From: Hygrophila difformis | Taxonomy: Eukaryota; Streptophyta; Magnoliopsida; Lamiales; Acanthaceae | Length of the DNA: 64,000 bases | Direction: 5' to 3' | Assembly (NCBI GenBank): GCA_030278955.1 | Contig: JAOANR010000010.1 | Coordinates: 28,956,174-29,020,173, forward strand | In this document: positions 10,630-21,188 of the stretch, in pieces | Layout of the letters: every line of letters starts with the position of its first letter | Position numbering within the stretch: position 1 is the first letter of the stretch | Notes under the pieces: model-generated | What the model was told of the DNA's origin: nothing | Database searches by the model: none | The model's input: the letters and a program-made list of their open reading frames with translations, nothing else | Program-made: the position numbers and the translations under genes

Positions 10630-10799
10630 TATTATTTTCCAATTATATTGAATGGGCTGTTTGAATGATTTAAATACTTTTGAATACTGCAATACCTAGC
10701 CTTGCATCTCTTTAGTAAGCTCGGAGAAACCGTGTCTTACTAGGGGGATGTGGCGGTGACATCCCGACCTGGGTGACCAAAAACCGGGGTATTACAAGT

Positions 10800-10811
10800 T
10801 GGTATCAGAGC
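10800..10811 (+). promoter_or_regulatory. Primer binding site of element A (initiator-tRNA-Met)
   Basis: TGGTATCAGAGC lies three bases after the LTR's terminal ACA, the standard plant initiator-Met PBS where reverse transcription starts. Confidence 0.93.
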
Positions 10812-11019
10812 CCGGCTATTTTTAAACTATTATTTTTAAACCACTACTATTTTTAAGCTATTATAGGTATTTTGACTATTATTTTAAATTTTAAAGTATT
10901 ATTTCCATGGAAAAAAAAAATTTATTTTAAAACCCATGGGAAAAAGAATATATATATATATATTGCATTAAATTATTATTGGGGGGAAACATCATTTGCA
11001 TTTGCATGTTGCATCTCTG

Positions 11020-11156
11020 CTATGAACTTAGAATCTCGGCGAAACTTGAACTTAGAATCTTGGCGAAACTTGAACCTAGAATCTTGGCGAATTGAACCTA
11101 GAATCTTGGCGAATTGAACCTAGAATCTTGGCGAATTGAACTTAGAATCTTGGCGA
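11020..11156 (+). repeat. Six-copy tandem repeat in leader of element A
   Basis: Six copies of a 22-24-bp unit ending GAATCTTGGCG, with internal copies AATTGAACCTAGAATCTTGG plus CG, lie between PBS and leader ORF. The apparent ORF across it (NLESWRNLNLESWR...) is a by-product of the repeat. The corresponding leader of element C has no such array. Confidence 0.85.
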
Positions 11157-11186
11157 ATATTAACTTAGATCTCTTGCTTGCGCTAG

Positions 11187-11786
11187 ATGGCTAGTCAAGA
11201 CATGATGCAGTTGATGATCAAGATGATGAACGCCCACCTTGACACCCAACAAACCATACAACAAATGAAGAATCGTATAGCTCACTTGGAGGCAAATCTG
11301 CACCAAATGGGAGATTTAAGGGAAGCTGACCTCCAGCACTTCCTGAACTTGAGAGCCGCTGATCAAGATCGCATAAAAGACTTAGAAACTCAAGTGCAAA
11401 AACTCACTGAACAAAGCGATGCTGTGATAGATAGAGTCGAGGATCTAGGGACGGACCTGCTTGACCTCACTGACATAGTAGTACCATATAGCCCTGTGGA
11501 AGACCACTTGATGGGACCACGAAGCCCAACACCCCCAGTGGAGAGCCCGTCCGGCCTTATCCATGGACGCTACGGAACCCTTGGGCTCTGGCCCCACATG
11601 GTCCGCCCATCGCCAAACCCGAGCCCCGTGGAGAACCATCCGGAGGAGACATCGGACCCAGTTCCGGAAGCCGTCGATCCACCATCCCCAGTGTTTCATG
11701 GACCTTTGGGCACCGGCCAGGTCTCTGATGAGGATGATCCTATGGAAGACCCCGCTACTCTGCCAGAGGACGCAGAGATCTTTTAG
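11187..11786 (+). CDS. Leader ORF of element A: coiled-coil protein with acidic C-terminus
   Basis: A 199-codon ORF starting MASQDMMQLMIKMMNAH lies between the PBS and where gag should be. Residues 1-90 form a likely coiled coil (repeated hydrophobic heptads, KNRIAHLEANLHQMGD, KDLETQVQKL). The middle is Pro/Ser-rich, and the end is acidic (DEDDPMEDPATLPEDAEIF). Element C has a shorter homologue at 56672-57000 with the same start and the same DPATLPEDA ending, so the ORF is a shared feature of these Tekay relatives. Function unknown; position and coiled coil would fit a gag-associated or RNA-binding accessory role, which is inference. It is open throughout, unlike pol of A. Confidence 0.6.
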   Translation: MASQDMMQLMIKMMNAHLDTQQTIQQMKNRIAHLEANLHQMGDLREADLQHFLNLRAADQDRIKDLETQVQKLTEQSDAVIDRVEDLGTDLLDLTDIVVPYSPVEDHLMGPRSPTPPVESPSGLIHGRYGTLGLWPHMVRPSPNPSPVENHPEETSDPVPEAVDPPSPVFHGPLGTGQVSDEDDPMEDPATLPEDAEIF

Positions 11787-11849
11787 ATACTTTATCTTAG
11801 ATAGTACATTTATTTTGCGCATCCTATTACTTGTATTAAATTTCTTTTA

Positions 11850-14284
11850 AAGGAATGAAATGCGAGTTGATTTTTTTTTTGGAATTCTTCAGCCCAAAAA
11901 TTATTGAGAAAAAAAAAAGAAGAAAAAAAAGGGAAAAAAAAAACAAACCGGAACAGTTCTACCGCATTTTCTCTAAATGATAACAGTCAAATCAGACAAC
12001 AAGGATACAACGGGAACATAAACTGCGAAACATAATCAGCAAGATCATCCTTGTACAGTCCATAAGAAAACAACTAAATAAAACACTACTACAGCAAGCC
12101 TAGATGGAAACGCAGAAACAAAGGATCACTGGTCGGGAGGCGGGAACTGACGACGCATATACTCGTCCATCTGACGCATGTAGGCGTACATGTCGGTCAT
12201 GGAGGCCTGTTGCTCCAGCTGTCTCGTAGTGATCGTATCCATGCGAGCCTGGTATAGATCCATCCTGGCATCCAGAGCGTCGTAGCGAGCCTGCCCGGCT
12301 GCAAACCCAGCTTCCATACGAGCAAACCCCGCGTCCATACTAAGCTGCATACCCTGCAGCATCTGAACTATCTGCGGCATCTCCGCACCCTGCTGGGGAA
12401 CCACGGGAGGCGGAGGTGGCTGCTCAGGAGGAACAACTAGAATCAAACCATCAACGTTGGGCTCCGGGCGAAGGACAGCCGGAGGAACCCCACGTCGAAG
12501 AGCACTGCGTCGAGGGGCGTAGGTAGGGATACGGTAGTAGCCGCCAGCGGATAGCTTGTAAGGATCCGTCTCTGGGGATGTACGGATCCCCTGAGCCGCA
12601 CACATGCCGCAAATAAGATGAACATGGGTAATCACCCTGCTCCCTCGTCCTCGGCGCATACCCCTCAGGTTGTCCGCGATACAAGCCCCAACATTCACCC
12701 TACCACCTCGGGCGAGAAAGCAGATGGTCTCATAGACGTGGTCTATAACAATATGGCTCCGGGTGATCGGCCGGACACGGCCTAACCATATCTGAGCTAG
12801 CTCGCGCCACGGAGAGTCCATCGTCGTCAACCTCAGCTCGTGATCGTGCTCGAGTAGGGGAGCCGTCAAGGTGCATAAAACGCCCCACGCAGGCGGGGGT
12901 ATACGACCCTCAGGCTGTGGCCGGAATACGCCGTCGTCAGGAAGGCCAAAGTATACGTTGATCGCCCGAGCACTGAAATCTAGATGGCGACCCCGAACCC
13001 AGACTTGAGACAAGTCACTGTTCTCCCCGAGACCGCCAATGTTGGCGATGACCTCCATAGCTAAGTACCCAGAAGCGATGCCCTCGGGATGGCGCGCAAG
13101 TCCAGTCCACTGAAGAAGACCCAAAACTGGACTAACCCTGTCGTCGTCCATATGGCGAGGATACATGCCTCTCTCCGGGACATAAGACCTGTTTCGACGA
13201 AGCTCGTCGAAGTAGAACTCCTGAGAGGCCATAGTAGCAAACCGATACCTGTCGTGTCGACGAGGACGCACCTCGTCGGGGCGACCCTTGAGCTTAGGGC
13301 CCCGCTGCTCCTCGTCCTCCTCGGACTCGCTCTCATCAAAATCAGACACCGCCGGAGCGGCAGTGCTAGGACCAGCCTCATCGCGCTGAGCAACTCGTCT
13401 CCTGGTCCTCGGGGGACACATGAGTGACGCCAAAGCAACCCACAAGAAAAGCAGCATCCTGCAAATATCCAACCAATACCAAATGTAAGGATAAATCCTA
13501 CACGGCGATTACATTAAGCATAATCTAGAAAACACAAGAACATGAAGTGTGAGCCCTAACACGAGCAATCAAGAAGATAACCAAACCAATACTATGTCTA
13601 GAGAAGTCCCAAATCTCTTTGGGGACATTTCGTCAAACACGTGGAGTGCGCAATAAATCAAGACCAAGGGTTACTTGTAAACACATGGGGAACGCCCCAA
13701 ACCAAAACAATTGCTCAGGCAATAACTCATCATCATAACAGGGCATAAAACAACGACAACGAACTCATCCGCATGCCCACAATACCAATACAAATCGGGA
13801 AATTAATGATTTCTTTAGAATATGGAATCTAGTAAAAACTTCCTCGAACTAGGCATACATTGTTGTACAAATACTTCCTAATCAACAAAAATAACAACAA
13901 GTATCGTCCAAACCCGCTAATTGCACAAATTAGGTCTAAAAACAACAAACCCCCAATTCTTGTCCCTAAACCCTAATTTTTAAATTCACCCAAAGATTAA
14001 GGCTAAACAAGACATAAAATCTGAAATTGACAAGTAGAAGTAGTAGACGCATACCTTGCAAAGGAAAATCGAAGCCGGGAATGAGAGAATCGGGGGATGG
14101 GAGAACGAATTTGAGAGAAAACTAGAAGAAGCCTCGGAAGTGGAAATGGGGCGGAATGGCTCGCGCTCCGCGCGAGCCCTTTTACTCGAACTGCCATGGC
14201 CGCGCGGTCGCCGCGCGCCACCGGGCGGGCACCGCGCGAGCCTCAAAATTTGTTTTTGTTTTTTTTTTTTTTTGTTTTACCTTC
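11850..14284. other. Foreign segment replacing gag, protease and RT core of A
   Basis: Between the leader ORF and the surviving pol fragment lies about 2.4 kb with no Tekay similarity. It is bordered by homopolymer-rich tracts (T-run at about 11872 and A-runs to 11950; T-run at about 14250-14275) and contains the antisense gene at 12126-14221. The remainder (about 13480-14040) is that gene's apparent intron. The borders are approximate. Confidence 0.6.
12126..14221 (-). CDS. Antisense plant-transposon-protein-family gene with an apparent intron
   Basis: The main exon (13458-12126) encodes about 443 residues with no internal stop. Near the N-terminus is an acidic, low-complexity linker ([13 protein letters not shown]). 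A domain beginning [21 protein letters not shown] and containing [20 protein letters not shown] plus LPDDG resembles the 'putative plant transposon protein' family. It is followed by a proline-rich stretch ([13 protein letters not shown]) and a C-terminal helix with repeated ARMD/RMD motifs. A good acceptor (TTTGCAG, 13460-13459) and donor (GCAAG|GTATGC, 14054-14053) define a 595-bp intron that would join in frame to an upstream ORF starting at 14221. Whether translation begins in that GC-rich exon or at 13457 is unclear. It is antisense to A. The function of the family is not established. Confidence 0.65.
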
Positions 14285-16579
14285 TACTGTTTACTCGATG
14301 AGCTATACGGCAAGCTGTCGAAATGTGACTTCTGGCTGAAAGAAGTGGCATTTCTCGGACACATAGTATCCGCTGATGGAGTATCAGTGGATCCGGCAAA
14401 AGTCTCTGCCGTAACCGAATGGGCAACTCCCAAGAGTCCAACGGAAATAAGGAGTTTCCTTGGATTAGCCGGGTATTATAGACGATTTGTGAAGGACTTT
14501 TCAAGGAATGCACGTCCTTTGACCCAGCTACTAAAGAAAGGAGCAAAATACGAGTGGACCGAAGCTTGTGAGATTGCGTTTCAAGAGCTGAAGAAACGAC
14601 TCACAACCACACCCGTATTAACACTACCATCAGAGAATGGTGACTTCGAAGTATATAGCGATGCTTCGAAGGAAGGATTGGGTTGTGTTTTGATGCAAGA
14701 CTCGAGAGTCGTAGCCTATGCATCACGCCAACTAAAACCTCACGAGGAAAATTATCCGACCCACGACCTGGAGTTGGCAGCGGTCGTTTTCGCTCTAAAG
14801 ATATGGAGACATTATCTTTATGGGCGGAAGTGTCGAATGTTCACCGACCACAAAAGCTTGAAATATATATTCACTCAGAAGGAGTTGAATTTGAGACAAC
14901 GAAGGTGGTTGGAACTCATTAAGGACTACGATTTAGAGATAGCATACCACGAGGGGAAGGCGAATGTGGTAGCCGATGCCCTAAGTCGGAAAACCCAACA
15001 CGTGACAAACTCGTTGGTAATTCCGCCGGCATTGTACTTGGAATTGGCTAGATTGGAGCTAGAACTTGTGCATCCTGGCACAGTGAGAGAAACGGTCAAT
15101 GCCATGGTCGTAGAAACTCCAATATTAGACGAGATTCGACTCGCTCAACCGGGCGACCCGAAACTCGAGAAGATAAAAGGGTATATTGCCGAAGGAAAGG
15201 CAATAGGATTTGCTGTCCACGAGGATGGAAGCATCCGTTTCAAAGGGAGGTGGTGTGTGCCTCTTAAATGTGCCGAATTGAAGCAAAGGTTGATGGAGGA
15301 AGGGCATAACACGCCATATTCCGTACATCCCGGAGGTGACAAGCTATACAAAGATCTGAAGAAGATCTATTGGTGGCCGGGAATGAAGAAGGAAGTGGCG
15401 AACTTCGTGGCGAGATGTCTCACCTGCCAAAAGGTTAAGGCAGTGCGACATAAACCCTTAGGATTGATGCAACCACTAGAGATTCCAAGTTGGAAGTGGG
15501 ATAGCATCTCAATGGACTTTGTCTCGGGATTACCCCGATCACCTAAAGGCATGAACAAGATTTGGGTGATTGTGGATAGGCTAACGAAGACAGCCATATT
15601 TATCCCAATGAAAGACACGTGGACTATGGACCAATTGGCCCGAGCCTACATTGATAATGTGGTACGACGACATGGAGTACCACATGATATCATTTCCGAT
15701 AGAGACAGTAGATTTGTCTCTCATTTCTGGACGGAGTTACAAAAAGCTCTCGGTACTCAAATCAAAATGAGCACCGCATTCCACCCGATGACGGATGGAC
15801 AAACCGAGAGAACAATCCAAACACTAGAAGACATGCTGAGAGCATGTGTGTTGGAATTCAAAGGAGATTGGGAATCTCATTTACCCTTGATTGAGTTTTC
15901 CTATAATAATAGCTACCATGCTAGCATCGGCATGGCACCTTTCGAGGCATTGTATGGACGAAAGTGCCGAAGCCCATTGAGCTGGGAAGAAAATGATAAG
16001 TCCGTGGTAGTGGGACCACAACTTATCGAAGACATGGCTCAACAAATCAAAGTGATTCAAGGGAAGATGGAAGCCGCACAAGACCGTCAAAAGAGTTATG
16101 CCGACGTGAGACGACGAGACCTAGAATTTCAAGTGGGAGATAGAGTCATGCTAAAGATATCACCCATGAAGGGGGTGATGCGCTTTGGCAAACGAGGGAA
16201 GCTAAGTCCTCGATACATAGGACCTTACGAAATTCTAGAACGAGTCGGAACTCTAGCCTACTGATTGGCTTTACCGCCACACTTAGATAGAGTTCATAAT
16301 GTCTTCCATGTCTCACAACTAAAGAAGTATGTGCCGGACCCGACACATGTACTTCAACCGGAGATAATTGAGCTCGATGAAGATTTGACTTACGAAGAAG
16401 TCCCAGTGCGTATTCTCGATACTAAGGAACGAGTAACGAGGAACAAAACCGTCAAAATGATCAAGGTTCTTTGGTCAAACCACGAAAGTGAGACGACAAC
16501 TTGGGAAGTAGAATCCGACATGAGAGAACGATACCCGACATTGTTCCAAACCGATACCGACACAGTTATGGGGACATAA
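14285..16579 (+). pseudogene. Element A pol fragment: RT C-terminus, RNase H, integrase, chromodomain
   Basis: The reading starts inside RT at [20 protein letters not shown], so the YxDD active site and everything before it are absent. RNase H follows ([38 protein letters not shown]). Integrase has the HHCC finger (ending CLTCQKVKA) and DDE core ([32 protein letters not shown]). The end is a chromodomain (VKVLWSNHESETTTWEVES) that in this clade binds methylated histones and steers insertion to heterochromatin. A CGA-to-TGA change makes a premature stop at 16261-16263; the frame then continues to a natural TAA at 16579. Element C has the same protein with more of RT. Confidence 0.93.
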
Positions 16580-16582
16580 CTG
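16563..16582. promoter_or_regulatory. Conserved 8-bp-stem hairpin at end of pol (element A)
   Basis: CAGTTATG, a GGGA loop and CATAACTG form a perfect hairpin spanning the pol stop codon. The same hairpin occurs in C (43796-43815) and D (52800-52819). Confidence 0.75.
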
Positions 16583-16588
16583 CAATCT

Positions 16589-16802
16589 TAAGGGGGAGAG
16601 GATGTGATACCACCTATTTTCGTGCACTTTTGTAAAATGTTGAACTACGTTATGGTTTGATCCCTTTACCGGGTACGTAGGCAGCTTAGAAGTTTTAATT
16701 CTAAGTTCAGTCACAACATAATAAAACAAACACAAGATCTTTAGCACGAGAAAAGCCGAAACACAACTTCGAGGACGAAGTTGATTCTTAAGGAGGGTAG
16801 AC
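16589..16802 (+). promoter_or_regulatory. Duplicated polypurine-tract modules and 3' leader of A
   Basis: CTTAAGGGGGAGAGGA followed by TGTGATACC (from about 16588) looks like a polypurine tract plus LTR start, but the true LTR starts 200 bp later after a second tract, CTTAAGGAGGGTAGAC. Between them is GAACTACGTTATGG...GGGTACGTAGGCAGC, whose CTACGT and ACGTAG halves are inverted repeats. Confidence 0.7.
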
Positions 16803-19403
16803 TATAATACCCGTGAATTTTCCATCATAAAATAAAACGATAATTAAATAAATAAATAATGAATAAATAAATACCATAAATAAATAAATGAATCCAGCAA
16901 ATAAATAAATAAATAAAGATAAGGAAATGAGAAATGGGAGTTTAACTCAAAAAGGAATTTAATTAGATAAGAAGAATTATTAAAGGTAAATAAATTGTAC
17001 ACCAAAACCCGACACTAATGAACTCGAGGATTCGATTCCAAAACATCTAATTAGACTCGAGCGAAAATTTAGAGAGAAAGTAGAAACCCGAAGATACCCC
17101 GGAAACCGGAATTCGGGAGCATAGAGGGATAGGAACCCGAAAGAGAGGCGGAAAGGCACGACGGATCGCACGACCCGCCCAGACCGAAGTCCAGGCGAGA
17201 GTCGCGCGGTGGCCGCACGGTCAAAGGGGAATCGCCGCGCCACGGCCGCGCCACCCCACAGATTTGTTTGTTGCGTGAATCTCTCGCCCGAACGCGGATT
17301 TTTCGACTTTCGGTTGAACATCTCTCGACCCAAGACCTTTAGGTCAGATGTTGGACGCCTTATGACTTGGGAAATCTATAAATAAACCCCTCGGGAGCCC
17401 CGAACAAGTTTACAAAATCCTATAACATTCTATACATTCGAAACCCTAAATCCGGAGTCGTCGGAGGCACGAAACCAAGACGAACGCTGTTGGACGAGTT
17501 TCCCTACAGATCTCCATAGTCGTGGTAAGTCTCGATCCAATCTCTAGTCAATAAACGATTCGAAAACGAATCCTAATCATCTCCTTTTTCTTTCTACACC
17601 CCGTATTGGATCTAGATCGTAGAACCCGACGAACGGAGAGGAGAAACGGTGGACTGGAAGCCACGCCTTCGAATAGACGCTCCCGGACGTTCCTAAACTC
17701 GGTAAGTTAACTCTTACATGGTTTTGGGATGAATTAAAACATTCAAAACTAAAAGATTAACAAGAAACCGTAAATCTGTCAATCTAAACTTTCACCGGCG
17801 CAACAGATTTGATGAATTTTTTCGAACCTTAAAACGAACTCAAACGGAAAAACTTAAAACACGAAAAACGTTCCTAAGACTTAGATGTAGCTACTGTAAA
17901 TTTTTGAGAATTTTTGGAATTGATTTGATATGTGAAAACCCATCGAAACCGAGCTGTTGGAATCTAGATCTTGAAATCTTGAACAGAACTTAGGAATGAT
18001 CTTGATCACGTTTTTGACATAGGATCTAGACTGTTTTAGATCTTTAGCCGAACATGAAAGTTGTAGATAATTGTCGTAAGATGATCTCTGTCAAATTTCA
18101 TTAAATTTGGAGTTGAATTGGTATGGTAGAAGTCGAAATCTTTAAACTGTGACACATTAAACTCGGACAGAATTATTCTTATGCGAAAATTGGTGATTTT
18201 GACCTACTTAGGTATCTCGGATCGAAAAAGTTAAAACACGAAACTTGTAGATCTTGATGTTTCGGAGTCAGATATGAAATTTTGGAATTGTTGGAGTTAA
18301 ATCTGATTTTAGACGAATTTTAGAGTAAACTGTGGGTTACCGAAACGAAATCTTGAAATCTTGTTGAAACATGGAATTAACCTGTAGGGTTGAAACGAGT
18401 TGAGATATTATTTTTAAGTAAATACAATTGAAGTCAGATTTTTAAAATTAAATCCCCTTACAAACTTGATAAATTAAAATTAGGGGTGAGTGCTCTGCAG
18501 GGTGCCCCCTAACGATTCACTTCGTGCCGTAATGGACGATGGTGACCCCGCTCGCTAAACTTGAGATATGGATTGCCTAAACGGCGAAATATAGAGCCTA
18601 CACTCTCGTGAACATCCGTATGGGTTTCCCGAGGCTCCGGAGTGGTACTGGGTATGGCTGATACGGTTGCGGCCGCCGGGCTACCGGCTAAACTTGTTGA
18701 CATCGCGATTTTATCGTGAAACTTTGAAATACCAAATCGGGGATGTAATGGGGATTCTAAATTAAATTAAACTAGATTAAATTATGTTGTTGTCCAATTA
18801 AATTATTTAAATGCTTTATTTAAATTATGGCTTTTGTCTTAAACCATGCGATATGTGTTATTAAATAGAGCCCTGAGATAAATTATGCTATTGGTTAGTT
18901 GATTAGATTAGATTAAATATTATGTCATTATCATGCTTTTGTTAAATTATTAAATTAATGGCTTTTAAACCCTACGATCATGCATGTGTTAACTTACTCA
19001 GCAATTTTGCTGACCCAAACCATTTTTATTCCTTTCCTTACAGAATATATGGAATGAGCATGTGTGAGCACGATTCATGCATGGGATTTTGGGGAACACT
19101 TATTTTGCTTTTAAATTTCGTACTTAGACTATATTATGAACGGGCCTGTTTAACCCGTGTTTTGGCCATGTCGGCCCTATTTGTATTTTCCGCTGCGATA
19201 CTGTACTAAACCATTTATTTCCGCTGCGCTATACTATTATTATTTTCCAATTATATTGAATGGGATGTTTGAATGATTTAAATACTTTTGAATACTGCAA
19301 TACCTAGCCTTGCATCTCTTTAGTAAGCTCGAGAAACCGTGTCTTACTAGGGGGATGTGGCGGTGACATCCCGACCTGGGTGACCAAAAATCGGGGTGTT
19401 ACA
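16803..19403 (+). repeat. 3' LTR of element A
   Basis: Starts TATAATACCCG (TA instead of TG) and ends GGTGTTACA, followed by target-site copy ATCAA at 19404-19408. It matches the 5' LTR with scattered substitutions and lacks the MITE. Confidence 0.95.
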
Positions 19404-20759
19404 ATCAATGATTTCAGGTTCATGATCCTCGGATGAGGATTCAGCAATCTTCCTTTTCTTGGATCCAGAGGCTTTGGCAGAGGCTTCAGGTTCAGAACGA
19501 GTCCGCTTTTTGAGTTCAGACTCCTTGGGTGAACTTCTGGCAGGTGAAGTTGGTACACGTGGCTCAGTCTGTGGTTCAACTTCTTCAACAGAATCTGCTT
19601 CAGCATCTTTATCAACTTCTTCTTCGAATTCGCCTTCCTCCTCTCCAGATTCTTCATTGGATTCCTCATCTTCACTTTGGGTGTCTTGTGACCCCAATTC
19701 TTCGGACTTTTCTTCAGTCGGGTTCTCCCCCTCAGTTGGATCAGGGGCTTCCTGAAAATGTTCCGTGTCTCCTCCAGATTCTATGTTTACATCATCATCG
19801 GAGCTTGAAGTTTCCTCATCTTCTTCGTCTTCTTCCTGTTCAATTTCGGTTTGAACTGTTTCTTTGACAGGTACCGTTTCCTCAGGTTCTGGTCTCAACA
19901 TATGCTTTCGCTTTTGACTGGCAGTCCAGGCAATTTCTTCAGTGATCAGGTTCACAGCATGGTCCCTTTCATCATCACTTATGTCGATCATTGATTCATC
20001 TCCAGAGCTTTCATCAGCATCCTCTTGAACATAGTCTGAGTCGAGTTCCTCTTCGTCCAGTGGTTCAGCGACGGGTTCAGTCGCCTTTGGTGAACTGGTT
20101 TGAGTAGTTGGGGCAGTGATTTGCAGAGGATCATCAGGGGTTGCTTCAGTGGTGGTGATGGGAGCAGGGTCGGTCACATCACTTGGTTCCACGGCAGCTT
20201 TCTTCGCGGGAGTTTTCTTCTTAGGCTTTGTAGTGGACACCTTCAGTGCATCCTTGGTGGTAGCAGATTTTGGGGGTGCAGCAGGTACATTCACCGATTT
20301 CGATCCCATGGTTGGCAGATTCTCCAGAATAGAGTCCAAGGGCTTGAGTGCTTTGGCAACTTCTGTTTCCACAAGTTCACTTACGGAGGCGTTCTTCTTT
20401 GCAACAGCCTTCTCCTTGGTTTTTGAGGCAGAGACAGCTTTTCCTTTCATCTTCAGAGCCTCTGAGTCTTTCTTCTTCAAGGCCATGGCACCAGCAACTT
20501 CGGCTCGTATGTCGAGAGGATCCTGAACACCACCAGAGGTTCCTCTTTCTCCGGCAGTGGAAGGAGAAGAGGAGTGAAATGGAACAGCAACTAAGGATGG
20601 AGTTTCAGAGATGGTCTGCTCCATGATCGCCTTCTGTACAGCCTTCGCACGTCCCTTGGCACTGGACTCCTCGGGTGAGATACCCTTTTTGCTTCCGGCA
20701 GTCGAGGAGGGGGTTGGGTCTTGTGATTTGGAACCTTGGCTTCCTCGTGTCTTCACCAT
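19404..20759 (-). pseudogene. SIRE-type third ORF, N-terminal part (charged low-complexity region)
   Basis: Starting at MVKTRGSQGSK (20759), about 450 codons are open until element A interrupts the ORF at 19408. The protein is first Lys/Ala/Thr-rich (AKKNASVSE, KPKKKTPAKKAAVE), then strongly acidic with Ser/Glu/Asp runs (EDEEDEETSSSDDD, EESGEEEGEFEEE), then basic again (KKRTRSEPE, GSKKRKIAE). GSKKRKIAE resembles a nuclear localisation signal. The continuation is at 7932-6918. The ORF starts 430 bp downstream of the pol stop, so it is a separate gene of the element. The acidic/basic layout suggests an intrinsically disordered, possibly chromatin-associated protein; this is inference. Confidence 0.7.
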
Positions 20760-21188
20760 TGTGTCTGTAAGAGAGAACTTTTGGCAAGAACAAGTGAAGA
20801 AGAATGTGTTAAAAAAAAACAAACTCTGGAAGTATAAGAGGATGAGAGAGAATGAAGTTAAGGGAACTCGATCAATGAGATCTTGTGAGAATAATCATCA
20901 GACTCCCTTAGAAGAAATAAGGTAAGAGAATCACAACTTCCCATAACCATCATCATCACGTTTTTGAACGGGTGGAGGAGTTAACCGTTCCCGCCTCACG
21001 CGCTTGTCACATCATGTTCAAATTTTGTTTCCAAGTTTTCAAATTTGGTTGCCGTTTTGATTCCTGCATAACTGAATTTTCACTGCATATATTAGTTACA
21101 ATATATTAACTTGCATAAATAAGGAAATAAAATATTTTAATTTAGGACACTCGCACAAATTAAAACTTATTCCATGATCTTTGGGATT
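20760..21188 (-). other. Spacer between SIRE-type pol and third ORF
   Basis: About 430 bp with no credible ORF, AT-rich near pol. It may hold the promoter or splice acceptor needed to express the third ORF, but I see no distinctive motif. Confidence 0.5.

Larger units (their letters stand above)
7933..10796 (+). repeat. 5' LTR of element A
   Basis: Starts TGTAATACCCG and ends GGTATTACA. Contains an AAAT microsatellite (about 7963-8056), a GC-rich inverted-repeat block (8322-8395), a TATA box (8507-8514) and a Stowaway MITE (10371-10629). It is 263 bp longer than the 3' LTR, which the MITE plus its TA duplication nearly accounts for. The short ORFs inside it are also present in the 3' LTR and are not genes. 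Confidence 0.95.
7933..19403 (+). mobile_element. Tekay-type Ty3/gypsy chromovirus element A, nested in SIRE third ORF
   Basis: Complete insertion with two LTRs (7933-10796 and 16803-19403) and a 5-bp target duplication ATCAA at 7928-7932 and 19404-19408. The internal region holds, in order, an initiator-Met PBS, a six-copy 22-bp repeat, a leader coiled-coil ORF, a 2.4-kb foreign segment with an antisense gene, a pol fragment (RT C-terminus, RNase H, integrase, chromodomain), a conserved hairpin and two polypurine tracts. Gag, protease and the catalytic half of RT are missing, so A must have moved using proteins from a relative such as element C. The lineage is judged from the chromodomain tail (VLWSNHESETTTWEVESDMRERYP). 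Confidence 0.92.

Noticed and set aside
10872..11117. 81-residue ORF with NLESWRN repeats
   Set aside because: It only reads through the 22-bp tandem repeat and the leader of element A.
11187..11786. Leader ORF of A as a host gene
   Set aside because: Its homologue occupies the same place in element C, so it belongs to the retrotransposon family.
19459..20626. Several plus-strand Ser/Leu-rich ORFs
   Set aside because: They are reverse-frame readings of the acidic, low-complexity SIRE-type third ORF.
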